Shown here: positions 33,951-47,130 of the stretch, in pieces
Numbering within the stretch: the stretch's first letter is position 1
Layout of the letters: the number at the start of each line of letters is the position of its first letter
From: Sipunculus nudus
Lineage: Eukaryota > Annelida > Sipuncula > Golfingiida > Sipunculidae
Assembly (NCBI GenBank): GCA_026874595.1
Contig: CM049317.1
Span: 61,532,118-61,596,117 of the forward strand
Reading direction: 5' to 3'
Length of the DNA stretch: 64,000 bases
Notes under the pieces: model-generated
What the model was told of the DNA's origin: nothing
Seen by the model: only the letters and a program-made list of their open reading frames with translations
Databases searched by the model: none
Translations under genes and position numbers: made by a program

Positions 33951-36030
33951 TATATTATAAATAATATATAATAAATAATATATTAATTAATAAATATCGT
34001 CTCCCTGGCTCCGTAGGTACGCGTAGGTCAACCGTGAATGTAAAATTTATTATTTTTTCCCCAACAGAATAACGTAACTTTTCGTCTTACCTCGCGAAAA
34101 TGATGGTTACACAAGCAGACGAAATTTATTATCATAGAAAAGGACGTACCATGTTATCAAAAAATATATTCAATTTCACATAACGCTTCAAAATTTATCA
34201 CGGATACCCTCCCCTTGGGACCTTCCAAAATCTCGTGTGACCCTAACAGTTCTGGCCTGAGAGTCCCGGACTCTCCAAGTTCCCACCAAGAAAGCCCTGA
34301 ATATATACATGTATATCGTATGGATATATTGATCCAATATTTATACCTAAATTTAAAACATTCTCTTTCAATACATATGTCAATACTTAATTCCTCAGCG
34401 ATGGATCGTTGAACCTAGACCACTGAGCTATTAACATATCTTGCTACTCCGGGAATGCTAGGAGACTGCATATATAACTCTCTCATGCAGAAGTATAAAG
34501 CAGAAAACGCAAACTCCAGAAAAAGTTGGCGCGTCCCCTGCGCAACCTATATATCTGCCCCTTAAAAGCGTATTTGATACACTATATACACTTTAGATTA
34601 CCAATACTTTTGTGAAAAGCATACCTTACAAATCATTCATCTACATCACATGTTCAGATATTATTTGGAAATATTTGATATGCTAAGACGTAAACATATA
34701 CCCCGGGAGATGAGGGGTGCTGACCTTAATTAGTAAATTTTACCAAGGTTTTTTTCCACATTAACACAAAGTATTTTCAGTCTTTCCCTTCTCTTTTCAG
34801 CCCAGTCCCGCAGTAACTGGTCGGTCACATGACATAAAAAATGATCACCTGATTGGAAAACGGTTGAAAGAGCTCTCAGTTACACTCAGTCAATTTAGAC
34901 AAGGCCGGCTGTTTGATTGATATCCCCCGACTGTTCTGACAGCTTATATCTTAAGAACGAGAAACTCGATTTCGATAAATCTTTCAATATGTCAGCGAAC
35001 TCGGCAACCAATTTTTTTCTCCCGCGTCTCTTTGGCTTTTTCCCCATGTAAGAATATTAGAGTTCTGCCAGTGTTTCTTGAGTGTCATTTTGCCATTGTG
35101 TTTTATAGCTCTTTACTTTGCACTGCCTCAATAGGGCAAGTGCTTTTGAATAAATCACACCCGCTATAGGTGTCATTTAATTCCAGCACATTACGTTCAC
35201 ACTAATGACCCCCACGTGACCCTGTATTGTTACTGATCCAGGTAAAACTAGAATACACACCGAAGCTTCGTTTATCAAATGGCACAACATCTGTCCACGC
35301 AAATGTGAAAAAAAACTAAGCAGTACAGAGCTTTCCTTTGTCATCTATACATGTTGACTGATATAAAAGAAGCATGGTACCTTTTTTTTATTCCGTAGAT
35401 GATACATTCTCACCTGAAAAACTATATCTTTTTTTAATTTCCCAGTGGATTTGATTACATTAATAGAATTTGCACAGGTCGGGCTTTGACGATTCATAGG
35501 TCAACCGACACATTGCGCTAAAAAGTCAAGATTTAACCTGCAGCAGAAGCTCAGTTTTGATTATACTGTCCCTCGTCTTTGAATCAGCTGCCACTGATAC
35601 TGGCTGTGATATATATATATACTTTTATGGCCACCCCCAGAGAGCGACTATTCAAGAATGTTACCGTACATGAGGTACACTTATACAGGTTTATTAATAA
35701 GATGAACATTTTAAGAGTCCGGAACACCCAGGCCGATTTGTTGGAGAGTTCCATGCTACTATCCAGTTGGTGAACTGAAGCATTTATATCTTTCGGTTTA
35801 ATTTAATTTATTTCCTGGACTAATGTGCAACTAAAGCGTGACCATGATATCTCTGGTGATGCATAACATTGGTGGATGCTTGTGGTCTCCGAGTGCTCTC
35901 TAGTATCTCCTGTACTTCCACTAGAATCAACATTGTCGATAAAAATAAGTATCACCGCCTCCCTAACGGATGTAGATAACACAGGAAATGTTATACTCAT
36001 GAGGTATATTGCTCATAACGAGACCCTTTT
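33951..36030. other. AT-rich intergenic DNA, no gene seen
   Basis: An ATAATATATAATAAATAAT stretch follows the palindrome arm. No gene, RNA or transposon end is supported after it. Confidence 0.45.
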
Positions 36031-36039
36031 TGCCCCCGG

Positions 36040-36300
36040 AAGGAGGGTATGCGTTCATTTCCGTTCGTGTGTTTGTGTGTGTGTGTGATTGTCGACAACA
36101 CAACTTAAGCTATAATAACGAAATCCCTTGAAAGTTTCAGGCCACCTCAGGAATGGGCCAATGAAGAATGGATTGGATTTTGGTGTGGGTCCAGTTCATG
36201 ATCCGTATCCAGGAAGGACTTCCAGAAATATTCACAAATGTGCAGTCACATATTCCCCATTGAACCTGGGAATATGGGCCGAATAGGTGAACATCAGGCA
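36040..36300 (+). repeat. GT-rich dispersed repeat R6, copy 1
   Basis: GGAGGGTATGCGTTCATTT, CCGTTCGTGTG and a (TG)n run are followed by CCTTGAAAGTTTCAGG, TTGGTGTGGGTCC, GGAAGGACTTCCAGAAATAT, ATATTCACAAATGTGCAGTC and AACCTGGGAATAT. The same order occurs at 56285-56525. Confidence 0.65.
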
Positions 36301-39300
36301 TCTGCTCCGATTATCTTACAACAAATATAATCATGGAGGAAATGATAGCTTAATTAGCATGTTTAAAAAATGCCAACAAAACTTTGCGGGTATGGCTTAA
36401 TATTAATAATTGAAAATGAAAACATGAGACTAGAAATAACATCAGGCTGTAACTTAAAATATAAATAATATAACTTACAGCAAATCCTTGATGGTATGAA
36501 TCTATATTAGTCTTAAAATGGGTAAAACACTTAGTTCTGACATAATATCTCAGCTATTATCTGATAAGTTCTCGAGATACTGGAGAAAGTATGCCTTTTT
36601 TCGTTAATGTCGCATATTTTTGCATAGTTATGCCCATATTATACAAAGTTTTTAACGTGACATGTGGTACTTGAACACCCATCTTTTTTTGACATTTTTT
36701 ATAATATTTAATTCTAAGATAAATTGGTCTAGCTGAATTTCTGTAGGCATTTAATAAGGATTTTCTACGACAGCCCTTGATTATCACTGTACAAACGGGG
36801 GAAAAATCAATAAGTTTCCATAATATGTTCTTATCTAATGTTTTGATTGCTCATAGTCCTGTACTCACGAAACATGAAATATCCATGGGGACATAATATT
36901 TACTTGTCCTAATTGTATGAAAGTTGAAAACCGGCCGAATAATGCGTAGTCTAAAATGTCTGTTTTGTCCTACACGGCGTGTTATTTTCCCAAGCACATA
37001 CTAACCCAGTTTGAAAATGACGAAATAGCCGTTCAAAATAGCGAAGTTTGTGGTAAATGCCGATAATCCTTTCTTACACCCGATTCCGCTTTTAGCATAC
37101 AAGTTGCAAAGTCACGACAAATATGTCAGACACATGTTTTTTTAGCAGAGTTAAGTGAAATAAGACACCTTTGATCGGTATGCTTAATTCTTACTACAAG
37201 TCGAGAATGTTCTTTTAAACATTGGAAATAATGAAACATTCAAGGGTAAGAAGAGTGAAACAAGTTGTGACATATGCTAATGCATTTGTTCTATTGTTAG
37301 ATATGTTGAAGAGACTAGGTTCAGAGATTTAATTTAAGTACAAAATATAATTGCAGGAAAATATAAAGTATCTAAAGTGAGTATAATGAGTTCGTAAAGT
37401 AAAACAAAAAGGATAAAGCAACTTAGAAAGGCTCTTTGTAATACCAGCAGAACCCGTCTGCATTGTAATAATATACAGACTCTCAGATATGTCGCTAATA
37501 AGGCTTGTGTAAATGGAGGGAATGCTAAATTTCACTCCCTTTCTATGCTGATTCACAACAATATTTGTAAGGTTAGCTATGGCAGGGCAAAAACTAATTT
37601 TCCATCGGCAGACACTGGCAAAATGAGATGTTCTTTAAAGCGAGGACTCCATAAACTAGCGCCAGCGGGTCGATACGGCGCTCCTATCATTAAATACGGC
37701 TTTATTTCTGTGTAGATACGAAGGTGGGCGCCCGGTGGACTGAAGGTGCGGCTTCAGTATAAGATACTTTCAACGGATTATCACGAGATCGGCTGGCACA
37801 GACTTGTGTATTTCAAGAAGGAAATGATAGAAATCTGACAACAGGATGACATATATTTTCTAGCATACCATTTTGTTCATTTCAAGCTGCAGTGCTTCCT
37901 ACACCCACGTGACTACAGGAATGGTGTATGTTTTACACTGATGAAATCCAAACTTAACGGACTCAAGTAAGTTTTTTTTTGTTTTTTTTTTAATTCCCTC
38001 TGAACTTCAATGACGTCATTTGGACTTGACTTTGTCTACCTTACTCTTGAATCATTCTTTTACAACAAAGATAGTTGGACGAAGATGTTCATGGCACACA
38101 AAAAGACAGTTCATTACACTGAGGAATACATTACACTTGAATACACCATTGGTAAGTTACATTATTTGTTTCTCATTAAATAGCAGATAGAATTGACGTC
38201 CGCAAGTGAAGAACCACAAGACTATAAGAAAATGTTACACATATATGTTATACAGTACCTTGGAGTTCCATATGCATTAGGAAAATATTTCCAGTGAATT
38301 TCATATTTTTTATTATGTATACTATGTCCTTTTTATCGTTACACAAAAGGAACCTCTTTTCTTCACCGAATAGAGCCATCGCTCCATCAAATGCAAAAGT
38401 GCATCTAAAGGGGAATACACAAAGCAGCAGAAAAAAAACCCGACGTTTTACAAAATGAATGAATATTTTACGTTAGCTAATACGGAATGCCCATAATCAG
38501 GAAATATCCGTTTTTTTAAACATTTCCACGAACATTTTTTCCATACAATATACTGAACATAGGCCCATTGAACTTTGTTCACATATATAGTCGTTATCAG
38601 GGTACATTTTAATTAGAATTAATTAGAATTGCAATTAATGTTTCCCAATGTCCTCCGGTCAGCATAAAATGAGCTAGGTCAATAGAACTCAACTCTAATG
38701 CAGTGAACGGCTATATAAATAGTATCGTTGAATTGTGCATGAAAATATGTTAACTTCTATATAATTATTTCAGAAAAATAAAAAAAAAAAATTGTTGCTA
38801 AACTCATTCCTATACTCTTATACAAGCGAACGATAAAATTCGATTATTTACTCGTGAGCATAAAACTGGTTTTCGGTCCGAGACTAGAACAAAACTGCAT
38901 TTTAGAACTGCACAAATTCAGAATGACAAACGCACATTTTTTATTTATAACTGCACCAATAGAGGTCACCTGCACGTTAAAATATGCCCTGGTCGTTAAA
39001 GAATATATACTGGCATTTTTTTATATTATTTATGGTCATATTTTAGTTGTTTTTTTTTAGATAATTATGTGTCTGGATATTATTATCATTGAAGATATTC
39101 TGAATTTGAGTTTTGTAAAGTTATTCATGGAGTGCTTTTGAGATGACGAAAGATGGGGAATTTAATGTTTATTAGAATTTTAGAAAAGTCCCAGCAGGTA
39201 TATATAGATATTACTGTCATATGGACCAATAAACTGGCCAAAGCCTAACACAGGAACTTTCGCAGATAAATGTTTAAATATTGCTCTTTTGCTGATATAT

Positions 39301-39330
39301 TAATGATATTTATCAATTTTTATTTATGTG
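36301..39330. other. AT-rich intergenic DNA, no gene seen
   Basis: The GC-richer stretch 37640-37760 has no continuous frame of note. No other structure was found. Confidence 0.45.
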
Positions 39331-39335
39331 ACACT

Positions 39336-39368
39336 TATATATATATATATATATATATAATTATATTA

Positions 39369-39398
<30 letters not shown>
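39336..39398. repeat. (AT)n microsatellite, left of solo LTR
   Basis: AT repeats run directly up to the LTR start at 39399 and resume after its end at 40188. Confidence 0.9.
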
Positions 39399-39402
<4 letters not shown>

Positions 39403-40184
39403 ACGGAAACTAATATAAAAAGATCCCGAATGTGTGATGAACACAAATATTGTAATGGAGATTAAAGAAAATCAGATACTGTAACACTAGGCAGCGTGAA
39501 ATGTCTAGGGGAATTAATAAAGAAGTCAGTGGATTTTTGTTAATAAAAAACTTTAACTTATTCTTAAAACACCCTATCATTACAATACACTAAATCAATA
39601 CAATTATACAGTAAAACAGCGGTATAACAACAAATCAATACAATCACACAGTAAAATACACAAAGTGCACAGTACTTGGATACCACCACCGTCACAACGA
39701 TAAGTTCTTTAAATGTATACTCTTGGAGATTGACAGTCCAGTGTAAAGCTCTTGTAACAATCCAGAAAGTAAACTGAAGTCCAAAAGAAAATGTATAAAT
39801 GCCGCACTCGTCGGATAAGGTTACAGAAACTGACACACACGCTTCTGCGTCCGCTTGAAATCTTCTCTGCTCTCCCATCTCTAAAACACAGCCCCCTTAT
39901 ATACTCCTCACCCCAAGCCGAGAATTTTCCACTACTCGAACAGTCTAAAAGATCTTACACAACACAGTAAACACGCGTTACAGGAATCATCTAGAAGAAC
40001 ATCGCTGTGTGTGTATCTACATACCAGGGTCCACACGTAACTCACGACCAGGCGAGAAAGCCCAAGGCTAGCATGACAACGAGAATTCAACCAGTACGGA
40101 TTACACATAGAATGTAACAAACGGCCCGGCGAGGGTGTCACAACACGAGTTACGCCCCTGTCACACAATAAAAAGAGCACCTGT

Positions 40185-40188
<4 letters not shown>
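39399..40188 (-). mobile_element. Solo LTR of family LTR-Y, copy 3, in an (AT)n tract
   Basis: The minus strand reads TGTTACAGGTGCTC to TTTCCGTAACA, 790 bp. ATAT on both sides serves as target duplication but is trivial in an AT tract. TATATAAG (plus-strand about 39897-39904) is the likely TATA box. The poly-A signal is changed to AATAAG. There is no primer-binding site beside it. Frames at 39564-39878 and 39932-40357 read through the LTR and microsatellite and are not genes. Confidence 0.85.
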
Positions 40189-40225
<37 letters not shown>

Positions 40226-40240
40226 TATATAGATATATAA
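40189..40240. repeat. (AT)n microsatellite, right of solo LTR
   Basis: The AT run continues into AGATATATAGATATAT. Confidence 0.9.
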
Positions 40241-40411
40241 ACAATTTGAAATATATACTCTATGGAATACGTTCAAAAACACATTTCCTGCGAAAATAGT
40301 TGAATACTCTTTTTTACCAGTATATTTATGATATATCAGTATTATATTATTATACACACATATATATCTTTTTTTACTTATATGACATTATATATATATA
40401 CATCTCTCTCT

Positions 40412-40414
<3 letters not shown>

Positions 40415-40465
<51 letters not shown>
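40415..40465. repeat. (AT)n microsatellite
   Basis: A perfect TA run preceded by CATCTCTCTCTCCC. Confidence 0.95.
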
Positions 40466-40468
<3 letters not shown>

Positions 40469-40469
40469 G

Positions 40470-42375
40470 ACAATATATGATATGTGACAATAATATAAAT
40501 ATTACAGTGTATTTAAATAAATGTGTTTGTGTGTACGTAAAACAAAATAATACGTTAAAAACACACTTGTTGTGAGCAAACATTACAAGGTTCCAACCTT
40601 TTTAACTTGAAGTACTGATTATTTTAAACGCTCAGATATTGCGTAAGCCACTGAAGCGTAAGTCGCAGGTGTCGCAATTTACTGATTGATGCCTTGGAGT
40701 GGTGACGTCAACGGATATTTAATATATACAATTGTCGCTAAAAGTATGGGCTTCCCGACTGTGATTCTGGTTTAAGCGTTGTATTATTATGTTCTAGTTT
40801 TAACACATTAAATGTTTTGTAACGAATTGGTGTAAAATGCATCCTTTCTCCCTAGAGTATACATTTGTTGTAAAAAGTGACCTTTAGTTTGAACTTTCAG
40901 AATAACGGTTACTGAGATAAAGGACACAGGAGGCTGCGTTTCAATTAAAGCGCGTATCTCCTATGAGCCCATACAGAAAAAATGTACTTTTTTATCAATA
41001 TTGACTGATACCCAGCACTTATTCCGAACGCAGTGACTGTTATGAAATAACCTTAGTTATTAAACTTGCAGTGAAATCGATAATACTTCTTTTAATCAAG
41101 TGAACCTATCTGTTTTGCCCAATTTACAACCAGAAACTAACAACCAGAAAGGGAGATGAAAATGACTGAAATATACACGTGTGCACCTATTAAAATTGAT
41201 CATGAGCAAAAGAATGATCATGTCCAACTAGAGCCCTCATTAAAATCAGCTTCTATGGAATTAAAAATAAATTAAACCATCTCCCTGATATCATTTCTAA
41301 ATGTAAAATATTTGCAATTTTTCTGCAAATCCCTGGCATGCACTATGGACCTGCACTTTGAAAGCACCTGTAAAACATAAGTCACATTTATCTTCACTGT
41401 TGTCAGATGAAAGAGTTATTCCGTGGGAGGCGGGGTAGTGAATTAAACCTGTTCGTACGAGAAAATATTTATGACCTAAACTTTGGCGGATCGACTAAGT
41501 CTACAGAGAGAAAGCGTTGTAAATCAAGACGACATTACCGCGGGCTCAAACAACGTTTTCCGATAGTTCTTTACGGTGATTCTTTGGCTATCGCTTTGAC
41601 AGATTTATGGGCCCGACTTGATTGGCTTGAACGGTCGGCGAGTGTATGATTATGTACAACAGGACTGTGGCTGGATTAGAATGTTATTCTGCGTGATCGC
41701 ACAAAGCTGGCGAATTTCTCCCGGGAATGATGGCCCCCATAAGGTACACGGGAGCTTCAATGGTGACAGTGACCAAACTTGAAGATGTATGCTGGATTTG
41801 TGAATGAGATATATATGCAACGAATCCATTATCCTTATGCGTATTGTTTACCTCTGCAATACATGGAAATGAGCGATATGTATATTTGACGTTCATTTTA
41901 AAAGCCACCGGCTGTTATAAATTATCTAGGGCTTTAAATAATCATCGGTTAATGTTGGTTATTCCTGAAACTGTCTTATAATCAGTTCTGATTATAATAC
42001 ATATCATAATACATATCAGTTCTGTATACTATGAATTTTAAGCTTTTTCCAAAACTTACATTTATTCCATATTAATATCCCTCAATAGCTTGAGTGGTCT
42101 GACATATTAATTTTGAATTCATGTGTATTATTATTCAAATCATGAGAGTTAACATTTTTACAGCATTATGGTATATTGTTTGTATCATATGGAATAAACT
42201 GTGTCAAACGCATTGGTAGTTTAGATACTGGAAGTCATTGATCATAGCAATTTCAAATTTAGCACTCCGTGTACCATACATATTTATATTTAGATAAAAT
42301 TTTGAACGTGATGATTGATATATAGTCGAAGAATTCGCCGGTTAAAAGTAACTATAGGAAATAGTTGACTACATG
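40470..42375. other. Intergenic DNA, no gene seen
   Basis: An 80-codon frame at 41407-41649 (ATG start, ending DLWARLDWLERSASV) is moderately GC-rich but unrecognised. I see no splice signals that would make it an exon. Confidence 0.3.
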
Positions 42376-42379
<4 letters not shown>

Positions 42380-42437
<58 letters not shown>

Positions 42438-42456
42438 ATTATTTATATATATAATA

Positions 42457-42512
<56 letters not shown>
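42380..42512. repeat. Paired (AT)n microsatellites
   Basis: Two long AT runs (42380-42434 and 42470-42512) are separated by an AT-rich linker with TGTGTGTATA. Confidence 0.9.
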
Positions 42513-42514
<2 letters not shown>

Positions 42515-42762
42515 CACTATTCCGGATACACAGATATCAAAGAGAACACTTCATCAATCTCCCTGTCATTTGGTTCCATTTTACACGGACACGGACCGGG
42601 GTTTAAAAAATATTGATTCTTAAAAGATGGATTCATTCCTTTGAACTTCAGAATTTGTTGTTATCAATAAAAATCACGTCATTTTCTCGAGGGAGTCCGG
42701 CTGGTCTCAATTAATAAGAGAGGGATACATATTCCATATGATTCAGCTTACAGCTCACGTAG

Positions 42763-43041
42763 TCTTTGATAAGTCCAGTGTCTCCTTTTATTGATCTGTT
42801 CGAAGCCTCGTTCATCAAGATGACACCTGCATTGGGGTCGGACATTTTGGACCTCAAAGTGACCGATGGCACTGTTTACAAGGGGAAAATGATTGTGAAG
42901 AACTCGTCAAAGACAGGAGGGCATAAATACGGTGCAGGTGCACAGCCAAGAATATGGCCCACAGGGGGCGCTGACGGTATCAGGGGGCAGGCTTCAAAGA
43001 CGGTTCTTCCCCCAACAGGTGTTGATGGACGCCCAAACTAG
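42763..43041 (+). other. Open, protein-like segment, unidentified
   Basis: A frame open from 42763 to 43041 has its first ATG at 42820 (MTPALGSDILDLKVTDGTVY). It is GC-richer than the surroundings and includes VYKGKMIVKNSSKTGG. There are no clear acceptor or donor sites and no known family. It could be a relic exon. Confidence 0.2.
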
Positions 43042-43721
43042 GACATCAAGAGATGAAGTCGTTTATTTACTCTTCGGAAGTTATCGCCAGAAAAAGCGCC
43101 CAGAGAGTATCGTATCGATGACGCTGCCCCAGACGAGGCATAATCGTTTTTTTCCTTTGAAAGGCGAAAAATGACACCCGGCTTACATTGTTAGGCGACC
43201 GACAACCCCTACGGGAGTTTTTCGGGTAGACTAGCGGTTTTTGCCCTTATGCCCGCCCGATGTAAACTGAGTAAACGCAGTTTCCCATAATCCTTTGAGA
43301 CTGAATAATAAGCCAACGGCACAAAACTGAAAACAGAACTATGGTAGACGAAACATGAATATACCACCTTAGGGTGTATTATACCGGAGATTTATCAACC
43401 CCCGACTCGTAACTCCACGTATGAATAAACGGCGGTGGTCTTCCCGGCAGATTGGTAAACTATGAGTGTCAAGCATCTAATGATGAAGGACTGGTTTTAT
43501 GAGCTCATGATGGTAAAACCCAGAGGAATTTGTCATCTGGCAAAAATAATAAAGTTGAAGAACAGCGTCACCACCAGGGCTAGATCAATATCTCGATATA
43601 TAGATATTAGTCGATCCGTCTTGTCTATACATTTCATGATATTGTTTCATGTTTTATCGTGACGTCATGTTACGTCGTAATCGATTTGTCACTTTGTGAT
43701 TATTGGCATGTTAACTCCAAA
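43042..43721. other. Intergenic DNA, no gene seen
   Basis: No assignable structure. The frame at 43462-43662 is short and unrecognised. Confidence 0.4.
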
Positions 43722-43768
43722 ACAAACAAACAAACAAAAAAAAAACAAAAAAACAAAAAAACAAACAG
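43722..43768 (+). repeat. (AAAC)n low-complexity tract
   Basis: AACAAACAAAC repeats pass into A-rich AAAAAAACAAAAAAAC. There is no recognisable SINE or LINE body beside it. Confidence 0.85.
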
Positions 43769-43904
43769 CATGAAATATTACACATTGCTGAAAATACTAA
43801 CTTTTTAAATTTTAATGATCTGTTGAAATAGTTTGTTCTAAGGATATATATATTTTAAAGAATCACGCCGTTTCATGAGTTATATCGTCATAGTCCGTAT
43901 AACT

Positions 43905-44370
43905 AACTATCGCCTTTTCTCATATTAAAGCAAGATATTCAGCTGCCTTATCTGTAGAGTTGATATGATTCATGGCTTACTCTGTATATACATATTAATG
44001 AAATATAAGCAATTCTGCTAAAATAGGTTCGTATTATGATTCAGTGACGGATTTGTGACCAATTTTATCTACAGGCTGTTGGTAAACACGGTACATGCAC
44101 CCCATGTTTACAAAAATAAAACAACACGTAACTGAAGTTGGTTGGTTGCAAATATGCAGAAGCTTAAAGGTGAAAAGGTGCATAATGACTTTTGCAAAAA
44201 TTCTGGTACGTTTGACATGCCAAGAGTTGTCTTTGTTTATGTGGGTCTCCCACATGTTTTAAACACGTGGATATAAACAAAAAGAACAACTATGGACCGC
44301 GGGAATAGTTTTTGTCTGGCCTATTTTATGAAAGGTTCATGGGATCATCTTTAGTTGATAGATATCAGAA
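43905..44370 (+). repeat. Dispersed repeat R4, copy 4 (most complete)
   Basis: Ordered words run from AAAGCAAGATATTCAGCTGCC through GGTAAACACGGTACATG, GGTTGGTTGCAAATATGC, CTCCCACATGTTTTAAACAC and GGCCTATTTTATGAAAGGTT. The copy is about 465 bp long. Terminal inverted repeats and a target duplication were not identified. The minus frame at 44034-44255 is not shared with other copies. Confidence 0.6.
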
Positions 44371-44399
44371 AAAGGCCTATTTAAATAAAATAAATGAAG

Positions 44400-44984
44400 C
44401 AAAGAGAATTAAAAAAGCCTAATCACCTATAAGAAATGTTAACTTAACACGAAAAATTGCGTCTTCTATTTGAAATAAATTGATACCTTCCAAAATATTG
44501 CTCTGAAGCCGTTGGCTTACTTCTATACACTAGTGTTAAAATTATGAGACCGGGCGCGATCACAGGCGTCAATATACACACAGCGCGTCGGGCTGTGTGC
44601 ATCGCCCCGTCCACAACACCTGTTGAATTAACTTGCCTAAAACATGTTATTCATGTTCCCGCTGGCTAAACATCGCGTGTTGTGATTACTGAGGGACCGA
44701 TACACGCAAATCGGACCTCCGTTCACGCAAATCGGACCTCCGTTCACGCGTAAACAGACACACGTGGACAGTGTTGACTCACAAAGCCATAACAAAGTGT
44801 TAAACAGCCTTATGTAAGGTACTGAGACTGTGTGCAGGGATTGTATCGCTGGGAAAATTTTGAATAAAGCAGAACTAAACTGATAGTGTGAAAGAATAGA
44901 CATAATATTGCTCCTGATTATCTCCCTTTATGAATCATACAGACAATACTCATTATGTACAGGTTTCTAATATTGTTCTTGACA
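44400..44984. other. Intergenic DNA with a 21-bp doublet
   Basis: CACGCAAATCGGACCTCCGTT occurs twice in tandem near 44704-44746, copied in frame in the minus ORF as a repeated peptide. A short inverted pair CACACAGC and GCTGTGTG lies near 44578-44600. No gene was seen. Confidence 0.4.
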
Positions 44985-45177
44985 TGGTCGAGTAATAGTG
45001 TAATCGTCCCCCGAAAGGCGCACTCGTTTGTGAGTAAACCACGGCCATGGGGCACGGCCTTCCGAAAAAGCCTGCAAAGTGTTCCAATTTGGTTGAGCCG
45101 ACATAAAAAAAGACAGTGCCACGACTGAGATTCGAACTGGTGGTTTGAGTTCTGTGCTATACCCCTATACCACAAAA
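44985..45177 (-). mobile_element. tRNA-derived SINE, copy 2 (truncated, divergent)
   Basis: The minus strand shows an A box TGGTATAGGGGTATAGC (plus 45156-45172) and a B box AGTTCGAATC (plus 45128-45137). Then comes the conserved middle with CTTTGCAGGCTT, GGAAGGCCGTGCCCC and CTCACAAACGAGTGCGCC. The tail half seen in copies 1 and 3 is missing. No target duplication was found. Confidence 0.65.
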
Positions 45178-45764
45178 GAATCTAGAAATGAATTTAGAAG
45201 GAGCGCTGAAAAATTTGGGAAAACAGAAAAATATACACTTAATACCGAATGTAGAGTAAGACTTTGCGTCTCGAACTAATTTCTCATTTATACCTCTGCA
45301 CCCTCATGTTATGAACAAAGTCTTCAAACATTCCTGATAAACTTGTTTACCTTAACAAGAGGGTCGAGCCCGCCCCAACGTCCCTATTCTAAAATCCCTT
45401 TTCCGCTCCTGTACACATGTTGTCTATGGATTATTTTCGTTAGATCTTTGTAACATCTTTAGGATTTTTAAACGTTGGATCCCACATGTTTCACCCTTCA
45501 GAGCTTAATTTTGTGTATTAACTATATATACCGTTAAATATACCCGAAATATGAGATTATGTTCACGGCTTAACATCACAAACAAGGGATGTTCAATAAT
45601 GTACGATATCACTCATCAACAGATAACTTTCCTTAATAACAAACCATTACTGTAGTACCAAGAGTGCATATTGAGTGCCATGTTCCTTGACTATCAAGTG
45701 ATACATTAACCTTTAGCAAAAATGTCCAGAATCCCCGAGTGGAGCTATAGCCCTTATTCGGGCA

Positions 45765-45900
45765 CAGGATTTTGAGTGTTAGGACCTGAGCTTTATACGA
45801 CTGCTGGGGCCTTTTGATTTGACACCGTTAATGGAGGGTCGTGAACCGGAACATTTTAGGAGTGTTTACGGTAAAGATCCAGACGCCCATGTGGCCAGGG
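45765..45900 (+). repeat. Low-grade repeat resembling 2990-3125
   Basis: AACCGGAACATTTTA and a following GACGCCCATG-like stretch match 3075-3125 loosely in the same order. Confidence 0.25.
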
Positions 45901-46270
45901 ATATTTTACTGAGAATGTAATTCATATCCTACTGACATGACGTCAAGGATGACGTCACCAGGCTACATCGGGAGGCTAGCTATTGTCGACATAAAGACGA
46001 TAACCTGGACTTATTTTAATTAATTTATTTTTTAATTATTTACTTTATTAATCCTGAGTGATGTTAAAAAGCAGGTATGAAGACAAACTTACACAGGTGA
46101 ATTATAAGGCATTCCATATGTTTAACAACATTCACCACACAGGGTATAAACATAGGGTATGGTATTTTCATGAATAAAACACCAAGGATAAGGCAATAAT
46201 AAATGGTTTTCAAGGCACTTTTTTCAGAAATCATTGCAACGTTTTTTTTTATAAAATCATTGTTTTACGT

Positions 46271-47130
46271 TAATAGCTCAGCTGACTTTCAGTCATGCTG
46301 AGATATAGCGATGTGTCATTGTCCGTCGGGCCGTCTGGTCGTCGGGCCGTCCGTTAACAGGGCACAAGTCGTAACCGTAAAGGCTAGGATCATGAACAAT
46401 GTGCAGTTTTAGAGGTCCATGAAAAATCTCCGTGGAAGCTTGAAATAAGGTCTCTGTTACCCATGTCCTCCGAGCTATGGGGCTCAAAAGTACCCCAAAA
46501 ATAATTAAAAAAAAAAATTCAAAACTCCATGATGCTTTGCATGCATATTGATCACGGAGTGTTTCACCATTTCCTGAGGCTAGTTGTGCCACCTGGATTT
46601 TTCAAATTTTGTACGCTTTTTCTCCGTTTTTGAGACCTTTAATGATGTTATCTGTTAATAGGGCCCAAATTATAACCACTGGACCAGGAATCTCCTTACT
46701 TGACATCCAGAAAGGCCCATGAAAAGTTTCCTCGGAAACCTAGATTAGGTTTCTGTTACCCGTATTCTTTTAGCTATGGGGCTTATAAGTACCCCTCGGA
46801 ATAACTGAAAATATTATACCAAAGCAGGACACAAATAATAACCATTGAACCTAGAATCTTCTACCTCGACATTCTCAAAGTTCCTCAAAAGTTCTCTGCA
46901 GAAACCTGAAATTAGGTCTCTGTTACTTATATTCTCCGCGCTAACGGGCTGGTTAGTATCCCCCCCCCCCCCCCCCCGCCCCAGAATAATTAAAAATTGA
47001 TACAAAAAGCTGCAGTACCTGAACAAGTGATGTATTGATCACCATGATTCTCTCCATGCATATTGGTCATGGGGTATTTCATCATTTCTGCAGACTGGTG
47101 GCACAACCTGGATTTTTTTTCGAATATTTA
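46271..47130 (+). repeat. Composite tandem repeat with three unit cores
   Basis: It begins TAGCTCAGCTGACTTTCAG and a GTCGTCGGGCCGTCC stretch. A core with GTYTCTGTTACC, GCTATGGGGCT and AAGTACCCC occurs at about 46450, 46747 and 46913. A second module (GCATATTGRTCAYGGRGT, CCACCTGGATTTTT) occurs at 46541 and 47056. The third core contains a C18 run (46960-46977). Minus-strand frames at 46293-46592 and 46814-47026 are inside the repeat and not genes. Confidence 0.6.

Noticed and set aside
39932-40583. Minus-strand frames rich in YIYIYI
   Set aside because: They translate (AT)n microsatellites and the adjoining solo LTR.
44578-44600. Short inverted repeat CACACAGC/GCTGTGTG
   Set aside because: An 8-bp stem is expected by chance at this window size, and there is no associated repeat family.
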